A DNA stretch of 64,000 bases from Anabaena sphaerica FACHB-251 (GTDB lineage: Bacteria; Cyanobacteriota; Cyanobacteriia; Cyanobacteriales; Nostocaceae): the NCBI RefSeq assembly GCF_014696825.1, contig NZ_JACJQU010000002.1:496001-560000 (forward strand). Direction: 5' to 3'. Position numbers and translations under genes: made by a program. Below the pieces are notes generated by a model. That model did no database searches. It was not told the origin of the DNA and saw only the letters and a list, made by a program, of their open reading frames with translations. Shown here piece after piece: positions 53,673-62,290 of this stretch; positions within the stretch are counted from its first letter, which is position 1; every line of letters starts with the position of its first letter.

Positions 53673-54914
53673 CTAAGTTGTATAATCAGCGTTAATTTTC
53701 ACGTAGTCGTAAGTCAAATCACAACCCCAAGCTTGACCTGTTCCGTGACCGTTACCGATGCTAACGGAAATTAATACTGTATCCTCTTTCAGATAAGCAC
53801 CTGCGGCGGCTTGTTTTAAATATGCACTAACAGATGCTTTATCAAAAGGTAAAGGTTGACCATTTTCCATCAGGAGAAAATCTCCGATTTTAATTTGCAG
53901 GTTATCCTGTTCAAAGGCTACTCCTGCACGGCCAGCAGCACCAGCAATTCTTCCCCAGTTGGGATCACGGCCAAAGATTGCAGATTTAACTAAAGAAGAC
54001 CCTGCAATGGTTTTGGCGATTTGTCTTGCTGCGGTTTCATCGTTTGCACCACTGACTTGCACTTCTACTAAACAGGTTGCACCTTCACCATCACGAGCGA
54101 TCGCTTTGGCTAAATGCTGGCATACTGCTGTTAACATCGCCTCTAATTTCTCGGCTTCTGGACCCATTTCCGTAATTGCTGGGGTGCGAGATTCACCGTT
54201 AGCTAGGGCAATTAAGCTATCATTGGTGCTGGTATCACCATCAACGGTGATGGAATTGAAACTTCTATCTGCTGCTCGTGTTAACATTTGTTGCCACAGG
54301 GTGGAGGAAACAGCAGCATCACAGGTGACAAATGCCAGCATGGTGGCCATGTTAGGATGTATCATCCCTGAACCTTTGGCAATGCCACCAATTCGCACGG
54401 GGCGATCGCCTATACTTGTTTCTAGAGCAATGGATTTTGTGACTAAATCTGTGGTAATAATTGCTCCTGCGGCTGCATCCGATCCATCTTCTGAAAGTGC
54501 GGCTACTAGCTTGGGTATACCACCCCGCAAAGCATCCATTTTAATTCTTTGACCAATTACACCAGTAGAAGCCAGTAAAATAGCTTCCGGGGAAATACCC
54601 AATTCTTTGGCTAATAAGTCTGCACTTTCTAGCGCATCTTTCATACCTTGACTACCTGTGGCTGCGTTGGCTTGGCCAGCGTTACAAAGTATGGCTCTGG
54701 CGCTATGCTTGGCTTGTAAGCGTTGACGGCAATAGTCCACACAAGCGGCTTTAACGTGGCTAGTGGTGAATACACCAGCAGCGATCGCATCCACATCTGA
54801 TAATATTAACGCTAAATCCGGCAATCCCGAAGGTTTGAGTCCAGCTGTAATTCCCGCTGCTCGATATCCCCTCACTGCTGTGACACCACCAGTAATTTCT
54901 TGCCAGTCTGCCAT
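53673..54914 (-). CDS. argJ: bifunctional ornithine acetyltransferase / N-acetylglutamate synthase
   Basis: This 413-residue enzyme of the cyclic arginine pathway transfers acetyl from acetylornithine to glutamate. It self-cleaves before T191 in KGSGMIHPNMATML to give alpha and beta subunits; that motif is intact. The oxyanion residues STG (117-119) and GRDPNWGRI are present. ATG 54914 has GGGGGAAG upstream and gives the usual MADWQEITGG start; an ATG at 54929 is less likely. The leader upstream contains the candidate small RNA or attenuator at 55062-55112. Confidence 0.96.
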   Translation of the reverse strand: MADWQEITGGVTAVRGYRAAGITAGLKPSGLPDLALILSDVDAIAAGVFTTSHVKAACVDYCRQRLQAKHSARAILCNAGQANAATGSQGMKDALESADLLAKELGISPEAILLASTGVIGQRIKMDALRGGIPKLVAALSEDGSDAAAGAIITTDLVTKSIALETSIGDRPVRIGGIAKGSGMIHPNMATMLAFVTCDAAVSSTLWQQMLTRAADRSFNSITVDGDTSTNDSLIALANGESRTPAITEMGPEAEKLEAMLTAVCQHLAKAIARDGEGATCLVEVQVSGANDETAARQIAKTIAGSSLVKSAIFGRDPNWGRIAGAAGRAGVAFEQDNLQIKIGDFLLMENGQPLPFDKASVSAYLKQAAAGAYLKEDTVLISVSIGNGHGTGQAWGCDLTYDYVKINADYTT

Positions 54915-55061
54915 AATCTTCCCCCACAACTATATATATCGCCTATTTCTTCTTATTGTGAGTTTATCTGTTCATGACAATCTTGCACCAGATGGGAATT
55001 AATTTGGCTTCCAAACGCATATTAAACTCAATAGCTGTATTATTACTGAGTAAAAAAAAAC

Positions 55062-55112
55062 TAAAAAAGAGAGCCATTGAATAGCTCTCCAAATCATCAG
55101 GGTGCATCTACT
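55062..55112 (-). ncRNA. candidate small RNA or argJ leader attenuator
   Basis: On the minus strand TTCACC (55147-55142), a 17-nt spacer and TATACT (55124-55119) form a good sigma-70-type promoter. About 50 nt later a GAGAGC/GCTCTC stem (55089-55069) is followed by TTTTTT, AG and nine more T, an intrinsic terminator. The product would be about 51 nt. The argJ start lies 148 bp beyond the terminator, so the structure could also be an attenuated argJ leader. No known sRNA family was recognised. Confidence 0.5.
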
Positions 55113-55118
55113 TATCAC

Positions 55119-55147
55119 AGTATAACATTTTTAGCGTGAGGGGTGAA
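55119..55147 (-). promoter_or_regulatory. sigma-70-type promoter of the candidate RNA
   Basis: The -35 TTCACC and -10 TATACT are separated by exactly 17 nt, 4 of 6 and 5 of 6 matches to consensus. The expected start is near 55112. Confidence 0.55.
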
Positions 55148-55372
55148 GCCCCTTTTTGAGAATTTTTTGATGAAATTTAACCAAATTTTTTTCTTTTTTG
55201 GGTGTCTCACAATACACTTTTAGGTAATGTTTTGTCAACCCAAGTTTAAGGATTTCATCAAATTAACATATAGTAGGTGACAGGGAACAGGTGACAGTGT
55301 TAAAAGTATTCTAGTGTTTAAGTTGTAGCATCCTAACTGCCTTGTCCGTTGCTATAGTATTGAGATTATTTA

Positions 55373-55422
55373 GTCATCTTTTAGATGACTTTAGCTATTA
55401 GCAAGGAACTTGAGTTCCTTGC
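55373..55422. repeat. two adjacent perfect hairpins downstream of gatB
   Basis: AGTCATCT/AGATGACT (55373-55390, 2-nt loop) and GCAAGGAACT/AGTTCCTTGC (55401-55422, 2-nt loop) lie 18 bp past the gatB stop. Neither has a T-run; they may stabilise the mRNA 3' end. The remainder of 55148-55372 contains an AT-rich stretch with no gene. Confidence 0.7.
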
Positions 55423-55439
55423 TATAAAGTGGTTTTACG

Positions 55440-56918
55440 CTAATTTGCGTTAAGTTTCTTTTCAACTAACTCATTAGTCAGTTTAGGATCAGCACGTTTA
55501 TTTGTCTTTTTCAGCACTTGTCCCACAAAGAAACCTTTGAGGTTTACATTACCACCACGATACTTTTCTAGTTGTTGGGGGTTTTCTTCTAGGACTTGAT
55601 CAATAATGGGTTCTAGTACGGTAGGATCACTAATTAATTCCTGACCTGCAAAAGCTTTTTCAGGAGAAACACCACTTAGTAAATCTGCTAGTTTTTCCTT
55701 AGCTTGAGCATTGCTAATTTTACCAGTTTCAATGCGAGTAATTACATCTGCAAGATTAACAGGAGTCAGTGCAATTTCGGAAATGGTGAGTTTTTGCTTA
55801 TTCAGATAAGCAGCGATATCTTGAGTGATCCAGTTAGCAGCAGCTTTGGGATTTGCACCAGCATCTATGGCACTTTCAAAATATTCAGCTACCGAACTAT
55901 CTTCTGTCAAGACTCGTGTATCATAGGCAGAAAGTCCCAACTCGCTTTCATAACGATGGCGTTTTTGCGCGGGTAATTCTGGTAATTCACTTTTCCAAGT
56001 TTCTAACTCTACATCAGTAACTTCGATAGGCGCTAAATCAGGTTCGGGAAAGTAACGATAATCGCTAGAACCTTCTTTAACCCGCATACTGCTAGTACGT
56101 TGTGAACCTTCTTCCCAAAGACGAGTTTCTTGAACTATCCTTTCTCCAGCTTCAATTGCAGCAATTTGGCGCTCAATTTCATAGTCTATCGCTTTTTGGA
56201 TGGCGCTGAAGGAGTTCATATTTTTGATTTCTACCTTCGTCCCAAATTCCTTTCTTCCCACAGGACGAACGGAAATATTCACATCGCAACGCAGAGATCC
56301 TTCTTGCATATTGCCATCACTGACACCAAGATACCGTACAATCCGGCGTAATTCTTGGGCATATTCAGCCGCTTCTTGTCCAGTACGCAAATCAGGTTCA
56401 GAAACAATTTCGACCAACGGAACACCTGCGCGGTTATAGTCTACGAGAGAATAACTAGAACCGGAAAGCCTTTCACTTCCTGCGTGTACGAGTTTTCCCG
56501 CATCTTCTTCCATGTGCAGACGGGTAATACCAATGCGTTTGCGGGTTGGGTTGCCAGCATCATCTACTAATTCAATCTCTATCCAACCGTGTTCGGCTAT
56601 GGGTAAGTCATATTGAGAAATTTGATAGTTTTTGGGTAAATCAGGATAAAAATACTGTTTACGGTCAAATTTGCTATATCTAGCGATTTGACAATTTAAT
56701 GCTAAACCTGCTTTGACTGCATATTCTAAGACTTTGGCGTTGAGTACGGGTAAAACTCCAGGTAAACCCATACACACCGGGTCAATGTTGGTGTTGGGAT
56801 CAGCACCAAATGCGGTGGAACTGTTGGAGAAGATTTTGGTGTTGGTGCTGAGTTGACAGTGGGTTTCTAAACCGATTATTGCTTCGTATTCTGTTTTTAC
56901 GGGTGTGGCTGTGGTCAT
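55440..56918 (-). CDS. gatB: aspartyl/glutamyl-tRNA amidotransferase subunit B
   Basis: This 492-residue subunit of GatCAB converts mischarged Glu-tRNA(Gln) and Asp-tRNA(Asn). It carries IGLETHCQLST, CMGLPGVLPVLN, the family signature RKQYFYPDLPKNYQISQYDLPI and EMxxxRCDVNISVRP (GSLRCDVNISVRP), plus the C-terminal YqeY-like helical tail. The length is normal. A single gene without gatA or gatC nearby is usual in cyanobacteria. Confidence 0.97.
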   Translation of the reverse strand: MTTATPVKTEYEAIIGLETHCQLSTNTKIFSNSSTAFGADPNTNIDPVCMGLPGVLPVLNAKVLEYAVKAGLALNCQIARYSKFDRKQYFYPDLPKNYQISQYDLPIAEHGWIEIELVDDAGNPTRKRIGITRLHMEEDAGKLVHAGSERLSGSSYSLVDYNRAGVPLVEIVSEPDLRTGQEAAEYAQELRRIVRYLGVSDGNMQEGSLRCDVNISVRPVGRKEFGTKVEIKNMNSFSAIQKAIDYEIERQIAAIEAGERIVQETRLWEEGSQRTSSMRVKEGSSDYRYFPEPDLAPIEVTDVELETWKSELPELPAQKRHRYESELGLSAYDTRVLTEDSSVAEYFESAIDAGANPKAAANWITQDIAAYLNKQKLTISEIALTPVNLADVITRIETGKISNAQAKEKLADLLSGVSPEKAFAGQELISDPTVLEPIIDQVLEENPQQLEKYRGGNVNLKGFFVGQVLKKTNKRADPKLTNELVEKKLNAN

Positions 56919-57140
56919 ATTACCATTTTTGATGATTTTTCTTTAGGGTACTATTTTAGCGGTTTTGTTCTTGATCTAGGATAGTTAATTATCTGATTAT
57001 TGATTTGGTTTCGCGCAAAGACACTAAGGAGCAAAGTCGCTAAGGAAGAAAAGGAGAAAAATAAGAGTATAATAAGAATGAAAATTGTTGTTTGATAGTT
57101 TAAAAGTATATGTATTCAGCTAGAAAATTTGTTGATACCC

Positions 57141-57205
57141 AGATCCCCGACTTCTGTCATCAATTCACAATTTATTGACACGATAATAAAAGAAGTCGGG
57201 GATCT
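57141..57205. mobile_element. MITE-like element, AGATCCCCGACTTCT ends, copy 2
   Basis: The 15-bp arms (57141-57155 and 57191-57205) are identical to those at 46895-46959. The right end lies 2 bp from the stop codon of the STAND NTPase gene, so the insertion may have defined that gene's 3' end. The rest of the gap 56919-57140 shows no gene. Confidence 0.85.
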
Positions 57206-57207
57206 TA

Positions 57208-58584
57208 TCACTCCATTACTGAATACTTACAATATTCTCTCAAAATGGGGGAGAGATGAAATAATTTTTCATCACTTTCTAATTTGGTTAATAAAAATCT
57301 TCTCGTTAATGACTGTAATCCGTTAATTATATCGGTTGATGATAATGATAAGGATGCTTTGAGACCATTTCTAGATACAGGTTGATCTTGTTGACTAATT
57401 TTCACCATAATTTGTTTTTCCACATCTGTTAATTTCATCCACATTACATCAAGTTGAGATTTAATATCTTCTGTTAATATCAAACATCTTTCTTGGAGAA
57501 ATTCAGAAACTTCACCTTGAAATACATCTTTAATTAAGATGCTGATATAGTGTAAATATTTAGGATGAGTTTCATATAAGTTGATTAATTCTAACCAAAC
57601 TTCCTGATTTTTCAATCCTTGATTTTTTAATATTTCTGTAGCTGCATCACCTAATCCTGATAATTCTAAACAATGACTAGGATAAAGTTCACTGTCTAGA
57701 GATATCATTTCTTGGCATTTTTCCTGACTAATTAAAATGATAGAGCTTTGATGTTCTATTACTGTAATCATTTGCAGGAAGGTTTGATAATCTTGATGTT
57801 CATGTTTATATTTTCCTGAATATTGACGATGAATAAAGATATTTTCTAAATCATCTAAAATAATTAAACATCTTTTATCTTTAAGAATATCAAATAATTG
57901 CTTTAATTTATCATCTATAATTTCTTTGGGTTCTTGTTTACAAACATTCAATAAATCATCAATAAGTAAATTTAGGGATTTAGGGAATTTTAAACTTCTC
58001 CAAATAATAACTTCAAATTGTTGTAAATTTATATCAACAAATCTTTTAACTATGGTTGTTTTACCAATCCCAGATAATCCTAAAACAGAGATCAAAGGAG
58101 TGTGTTGATTTAATATCCAATTAGATAAATATTCTAAGTCTTTTTTTCGTCCATAAAAATTATGAATTTTAGGTGCTAAAGTTAAATCATGGTAAGCAGG
58201 TTTAGATTGAGTATTTATATTACTTTCTTGATATTTTTTATTAGGTTGATCTGATGTTTTTGTATGATAAAAACTATTATTATTGCCATGTATATTATAA
58301 ATATTTAAAGAATTTGGAGATGATTTAATATATACCCTTTCTAATGTAGAACAAAAATTATTTTTTTTAATATCTTCATTTAAGGATTCCGACAAAATCT
58401 TAAATAACTTCCTGCTTTCATCACCAATATAACCTTCATCATAATCATAAATATTTGCAATTTGCTTATAAGTTTTACCTTTAAAAAGTTCTTCAATTAT
58501 CTTTTGTTGAAGATCATCTAAATGTTTATCAGTCTTAGTAAATACTAAATTATCTACAAATTGTAAAATTTCTGTAACAGTCAT
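57208..58584 (-). CDS. STAND (NB-ARC) NTPase with N-terminal helix-turn-helix domain
   Basis: The roughly 458-residue protein has an N-terminal helical HTH-like domain (about 1-85: LDDLQQKIIEELFKGKTYKQIANIYDY), found on many cyanobacterial NB-ARC proteins. A low-complexity linker follows, then an NB-ARC ATPase with FYGRKKDLEYL, Walker A GLSGIGKTT, Walker B LIILDDLENIF and a sensor-type SIILISQEK. A winged-helix region ends the protein. The usual C-terminal WD40 or TPR sensor is absent, and a MITE abuts the stop codon. Codon use is strongly AT-biased. It is divergent from a methyltransferase-nuclease gene, suggesting a defence role (inference). ATG 58584 is chosen; a TTG at 58602 is possible. 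Confidence 0.85.
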   Translation of the reverse strand: MTVTEILQFVDNLVFTKTDKHLDDLQQKIIEELFKGKTYKQIANIYDYDEGYIGDESRKLFKILSESLNEDIKKNNFCSTLERVYIKSSPNSLNIYNIHGNNNSFYHTKTSDQPNKKYQESNINTQSKPAYHDLTLAPKIHNFYGRKKDLEYLSNWILNQHTPLISVLGLSGIGKTTIVKRFVDINLQQFEVIIWRSLKFPKSLNLLIDDLLNVCKQEPKEIIDDKLKQLFDILKDKRCLIILDDLENIFIHRQYSGKYKHEHQDYQTFLQMITVIEHQSSIILISQEKCQEMISLDSELYPSHCLELSGLGDAATEILKNQGLKNQEVWLELINLYETHPKYLHYISILIKDVFQGEVSEFLQERCLILTEDIKSQLDVMWMKLTDVEKQIMVKISQQDQPVSRNGLKASLSLSSTDIINGLQSLTRRFLLTKLESDEKLFHLSPILREYCKYSVME

Positions 58585-58736
58585 AAAACTTAGATTTGTC
58601 AATACTTTTAGCTATTATAACTCAATTGGTTTTCAGATTATCAGGTTTTTTCAGGTATTTACTTAATACTTTTTAATAAACTATCAAGTAATATCAAGGA
58701 TTTTCAGGTATGACAAAAAAGTAATTTAGTATAAAA

Positions 58737-60290
58737 ATGATTAATCAAGGTGTAGTCAAGTTAAATCATTTGATGAAAACACTGGTTAATCAACTTTATT
58801 ATGGAGACAATTTAGAAGTTTTAAGACGTTATATAAAAGATGAGTCTGTTGACTTGTGTTATATTGATCCTCCTTTTAATTCTAAACGTAATTACAATCA
58901 AATTTATAACAATATTGGTTCAGAAGATAAAGCACAAGCTCAAGCATTTATTGATACTTGGGAATGGGATGATCACGCTATTCATGGAATAGATGAAATT
59001 ACTACTAATTATCATAGTTTATTTACTCAACAATGTATTGCTTTAATTACAGGTTTAAGTAATGTTTTAGGAAAAGGAAGTTTACTAGCTTATTTAGTAA
59101 GTATGACTTTAAGGATAACAGAAATTCATCGAGTTTTGAAACCCACAGGAAGTTTTTATTTACATTGTGATCCTACTGCAAGTCATTATTTAAAGTTAGT
59201 CTTAGATGCTGTTTTTTGCCCTAATGGTGGAGATTCAATTAATGAAATTATTTGGTGTTATGAAACTGGTGGGAGATCGAATAATTTTTATCCTAGAAAA
59301 CACGATACAATTTTATATTATTGTAAATCAAAAAACAGATTATTTAATGATAATTTAGTTAGACTGAAAAGAGATACTTCCACTATGCACGAACCTGTTT
59401 TGGAAGATGAATTTGGTCATAAATATCAAAGAAATATTAAAAATGGTAAAGAATACAGATACTATTTAGATAAAGGTGTTTTACCTAATGATTGGTGGAT
59501 AGATATTCAAGCTCTTAATCCTTCTGCAAAAGAAAGACTAGGTTATCCAACACAGAAACCAGAATCATTATTAGAAAGAATAATTAAAGCCAGTTCTAAT
59601 GAAAATGATATAGTATTAGATGCCTATTGTGGATGTGGTACAACCGTTGCAGTTTGTCAAAAATTAGATCGACAATGGATAAGAATAGATATAACTTATC
59701 AAAGTATTAGTTTAGTCTTAAAAAGATTGGAAGATAGCTTTGGTAAAGGAGTTTTAGATACTATAAAACTGCATGGTATTCCTAAAGATATAGAAAGCGC
59801 AAGAGCATTAGCAAATAAAGTAGATGATCGCACCCGTAAAGAGTTTGAAAAATGGGCAATCTTAACTTATACTAATAACCGAGCAGTCATTAATACTAAA
59901 AAAGGTGCAGATAAAGGAGTAGATGGAATTGTTTATTTCCAAGGTGATAAAAATGAACCAGAGAAGGTAATTTTTCAAGTAAAATCTGGAAAAGTAAAAT
60001 CAGGAGATATCCGAGATTTATTAGGAACAATGACGCTAGAAAATGCCAGTATAGCAATATTTATAACTTTAGAAATTCCTACTAAAGAAATGCTTAAAAC
60101 TGCCAAATCTGCTGGTTTTTATCAGAGTAAATACATGAGTCATAGTTGTGATAAAATTCAGATAATCACAGTTCAAGATATTATTGAAAATAACCAAAGA
60201 TTAAATATTCGTTTAAGTTATGAAGTTGTAAAAAGTGCTGAAAAACAAAAAGAAGTGGGAGTGCAAATAAAGATGGATTTAGATATTTGA
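58737..60290 (+). CDS. DNA methyltransferase fused to an Mrr-like restriction domain
   Basis: This 517-residue protein begins with a beta-class (N4/N6-adenine or cytosine) DNA methyltransferase: motif IV YIDPPFNSKRNY (44-47 DPPF) precedes motif I VLDAYCGCGTT (293-303), and TQKPESLLERII is between. The C-terminal 145 residues contain GADKGVDGIVYF (D396) and VIFQVKSGKV (Q414-x-K416), the D...QxK core of Mrr-type nucleases. The protein could thus methylate and cut DNA, or cut only modified DNA. It has the same AT bias as the divergent STAND gene, 152 bp away. An in-frame ATG at 58773 may be the true start. Confidence 0.88.
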   Translation: MINQGVVKLNHLMKTLVNQLYYGDNLEVLRRYIKDESVDLCYIDPPFNSKRNYNQIYNNIGSEDKAQAQAFIDTWEWDDHAIHGIDEITTNYHSLFTQQCIALITGLSNVLGKGSLLAYLVSMTLRITEIHRVLKPTGSFYLHCDPTASHYLKLVLDAVFCPNGGDSINEIIWCYETGGRSNNFYPRKHDTILYYCKSKNRLFNDNLVRLKRDTSTMHEPVLEDEFGHKYQRNIKNGKEYRYYLDKGVLPNDWWIDIQALNPSAKERLGYPTQKPESLLERIIKASSNENDIVLDAYCGCGTTVAVCQKLDRQWIRIDITYQSISLVLKRLEDSFGKGVLDTIKLHGIPKDIESARALANKVDDRTRKEFEKWAILTYTNNRAVINTKKGADKGVDGIVYFQGDKNEPEKVIFQVKSGKVKSGDIRDLLGTMTLENASIAIFITLEIPTKEMLKTAKSAGFYQSKYMSHSCDKIQIITVQDIIENNQRLNIRLSYEVVKSAEKQKEVGVQIKMDLDI

Positions 60291-60313
60291 TAAATATAAC
60301 AAATAACTTTTAA

Positions 60314-60345
60314 GTAGGTTGGGTTGACAATAGGAAAACCAACAT
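60314..60345. repeat. half-copy of the GTAGGTTGGGTTG element
   Basis: GTAGGTTGGGTTG (60314-60326) matches the terminus of the element at 49727-49884, with a short AAAACCAACA afterwards that pairs imperfectly. It lies 24 bp after the methyltransferase stop. The rest of the gap to 60645 is AT-rich with no gene recognised. Confidence 0.65.
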
Positions 60346-60645
60346 TTTTTTATATTTATTTATAATAATTGAGATAGAGTTTATATTATTCACTTTCAAT
60401 TCTCTCCCATAACTCAGAAATAGGTCTAGTTGTTTCCTATCTGTGTAATTACGTCGTTATAAGTCATAATTGCTATGACGAGAAATTAATTTTCTTGTTA
60501 TTGTATTATATTGTATCACATCGCTTTGACATTATTTTTGACCGAATTTCAGATATTATTATCTGTAACATGAACAATTAACAACGTTTTTCAGTCTTGG
60601 TTGAAAATAAACCCATCAGCAAAATTCAGATTTGCCATTAAGATA

Positions 60646-62235
60646 ATGAATGTTTTACTTGTATATCCGCTATTTCCCAAAAGTTTTTGGTCATTTGAAA
60701 AAACCCTGGCTTTGCTAGATAGAAAGGCAATGTTACCACCTCTGGGCTTGGTGACAGTAGCGGCTATTTTACCCCAAGAATGGAATTTTAAGCTAGTAGA
60801 CCGGAATATTCGCCAAATCACAGAAGCAGAATGGGCTTGGGCGGATTTGGTAATTTTATCAGCGATGATTGTGCAGAAAGAGGATTTGCTTGCACAGATT
60901 CAAGAAGCAAAACGGCGCGGTAAGCGTGTCGCAGTAGGTGGTCCTTACCCGACAGCATTACCCAACGAAGTCACAGACGTGGGTGCAGATTATTTGATTT
61001 TGGATGAGGGAGAAATCACCCTACCATTATTTATAGATGCAATTTCCCGTGGTGAGTCTTCAGGGATGTTTCGCTCTGGTGGTGAAAAACCAGATGTTAG
61101 CACCACTCCCATTCCGCGTTTTGACTTGCTGGAATTTGATGCTTACGCGGAAATGTCGGTGCAGTTTTCCCGTGGCTGTCCCTTCCAGTGTGAATTCTGT
61201 GATATTATCGTCCTCTATGGTCGCAAACCCCGCACCAAAACACCAGCGCAACTCCTCGCAGAACTTGATTATCTTTACGAATTAGGTTGGCGACGCAGTA
61301 TTTTCATGGTAGATGATAATTTCATCGGCAATAAACGCAACGTCAAATTATTCCTGAAAGAACTCCAACCTTGGATGGTTGCACATCATTATCCTTTCTC
61401 TTTTGCAACAGAAGCTTCCGTTGATTTAGCCCAAGACCAAGAATTGATGGATGCAATGGTAAGATGTAATTTCGGGTCTGTGTTCTTGGGAATTGAAACC
61501 CCAGACGAAGAAAGCCTGGCTTTTACGCAAAAATTCCAAAATACGCGAGATTCCCTCAGCGAAGCTGTACATAAAATTACACGCTCCGGGTTGAGAGTCA
61601 TGGCAGGTTTTATTATTGGTTTTGATGGCGAAAAAACAGGTGCTGGGAGAAGAATCGTTAAATTTGTGGAACAAACATCAATTCCCACCGCTTTATTTAG
61701 TATGCTGCAAGCCTTACCTGATACAGCATTGTGGCATAGATTAGAAAAGGAAAACCGACTCCGCAGTAAATCTGCCAATATCAATCAAACCACATTGATG
61801 AATTTTGTCCCTACACGGCCTTTAGAAGAAATTGCTAGTGAATATGTAGAAGCGTTTTGGGAACTATACGAACCATCACGATTTTTAGACCGTGCTTATC
61901 GTCACTTCCGCATTTTAGGTGAAGCAACTTATCCAAAAAAAGGCAAACGTGCGAAAAAACAAGTGAATTGGAAAGTATTGCGGGCGTTGTTAACTATTTG
62001 CTGGCGACAAGGTGCATTACGTAATACCCGTTGGCAATTTTGGCGCAATTTGTGGAATATGTACAAACATAATCCTGGTGGTATTAGTAGTTATTTATCT
62101 GTTTGCGCTCAAATTGAGCATTTTTTGGAATACCGTCAAATTGTGCGGGATGAAATTGAAGCTCAAGTTGCTGAGTTTCTGAAAGCAGAAGCTAAGGTCA
62201 AACTTGAAGAAGAAAAAGCGCAAGTTTTAGTTTAG
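60646..62235 (+). CDS. B12-binding-domain radical SAM protein (DUF4070 type)
   Basis: The 529-residue enzyme has an N-terminal cobalamin-binding-like Rossmann domain (about 1-150, with NVLLVYPLFP and VAVGGPYPTALP). A radical SAM barrel follows, with the [4Fe-4S] ligands C178, C182 and C185 in SRGCPFQCEFCDI. The C-terminal helical DUF4070-like region covers about 400-520. Relatives act in hopanoid or other lipid modification; the substrate here is unknown. Translation is set at ATG 60646 (MNVLLVYP), as related proteins start there; an in-frame TTG at 60601 adds 15 residues. It ends at a strong bidirectional hairpin. Confidence 0.9.
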   Translation: MNVLLVYPLFPKSFWSFEKTLALLDRKAMLPPLGLVTVAAILPQEWNFKLVDRNIRQITEAEWAWADLVILSAMIVQKEDLLAQIQEAKRRGKRVAVGGPYPTALPNEVTDVGADYLILDEGEITLPLFIDAISRGESSGMFRSGGEKPDVSTTPIPRFDLLEFDAYAEMSVQFSRGCPFQCEFCDIIVLYGRKPRTKTPAQLLAELDYLYELGWRRSIFMVDDNFIGNKRNVKLFLKELQPWMVAHHYPFSFATEASVDLAQDQELMDAMVRCNFGSVFLGIETPDEESLAFTQKFQNTRDSLSEAVHKITRSGLRVMAGFIIGFDGEKTGAGRRIVKFVEQTSIPTALFSMLQALPDTALWHRLEKENRLRSKSANINQTTLMNFVPTRPLEEIASEYVEAFWELYEPSRFLDRAYRHFRILGEATYPKKGKRAKKQVNWKVLRALLTICWRQGALRNTRWQFWRNLWNMYKHNPGGISSYLSVCAQIEHFLEYRQIVRDEIEAQVAEFLKAEAKVKLEEEKAQVLV

Positions 62236-62245
62236 TTTCAATCAC

Positions 62246-62281
62246 AAAACTCCACACACTCACTTTGAGGTGTGGAGTTTT
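62246..62281. terminator. bidirectional terminator between convergent genes
   Basis: AAAACTCCACAC (62246-62257) and GTGTGGAGTTTT (62270-62281) form a 12-bp perfect stem with a 12-nt loop. The A-run on one side and T-run on the other allow termination on both strands, after the radical SAM gene and the nuclease gene. Confidence 0.85.
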
Positions 62282-62290
62282 AATTAGAAA

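Noticed and set aside
60380-60440. Short minus-strand coding-like fragment ending ISELWERIESE before 60380
   Set aside because: Only about 17 codons; no start or family could be recognised.
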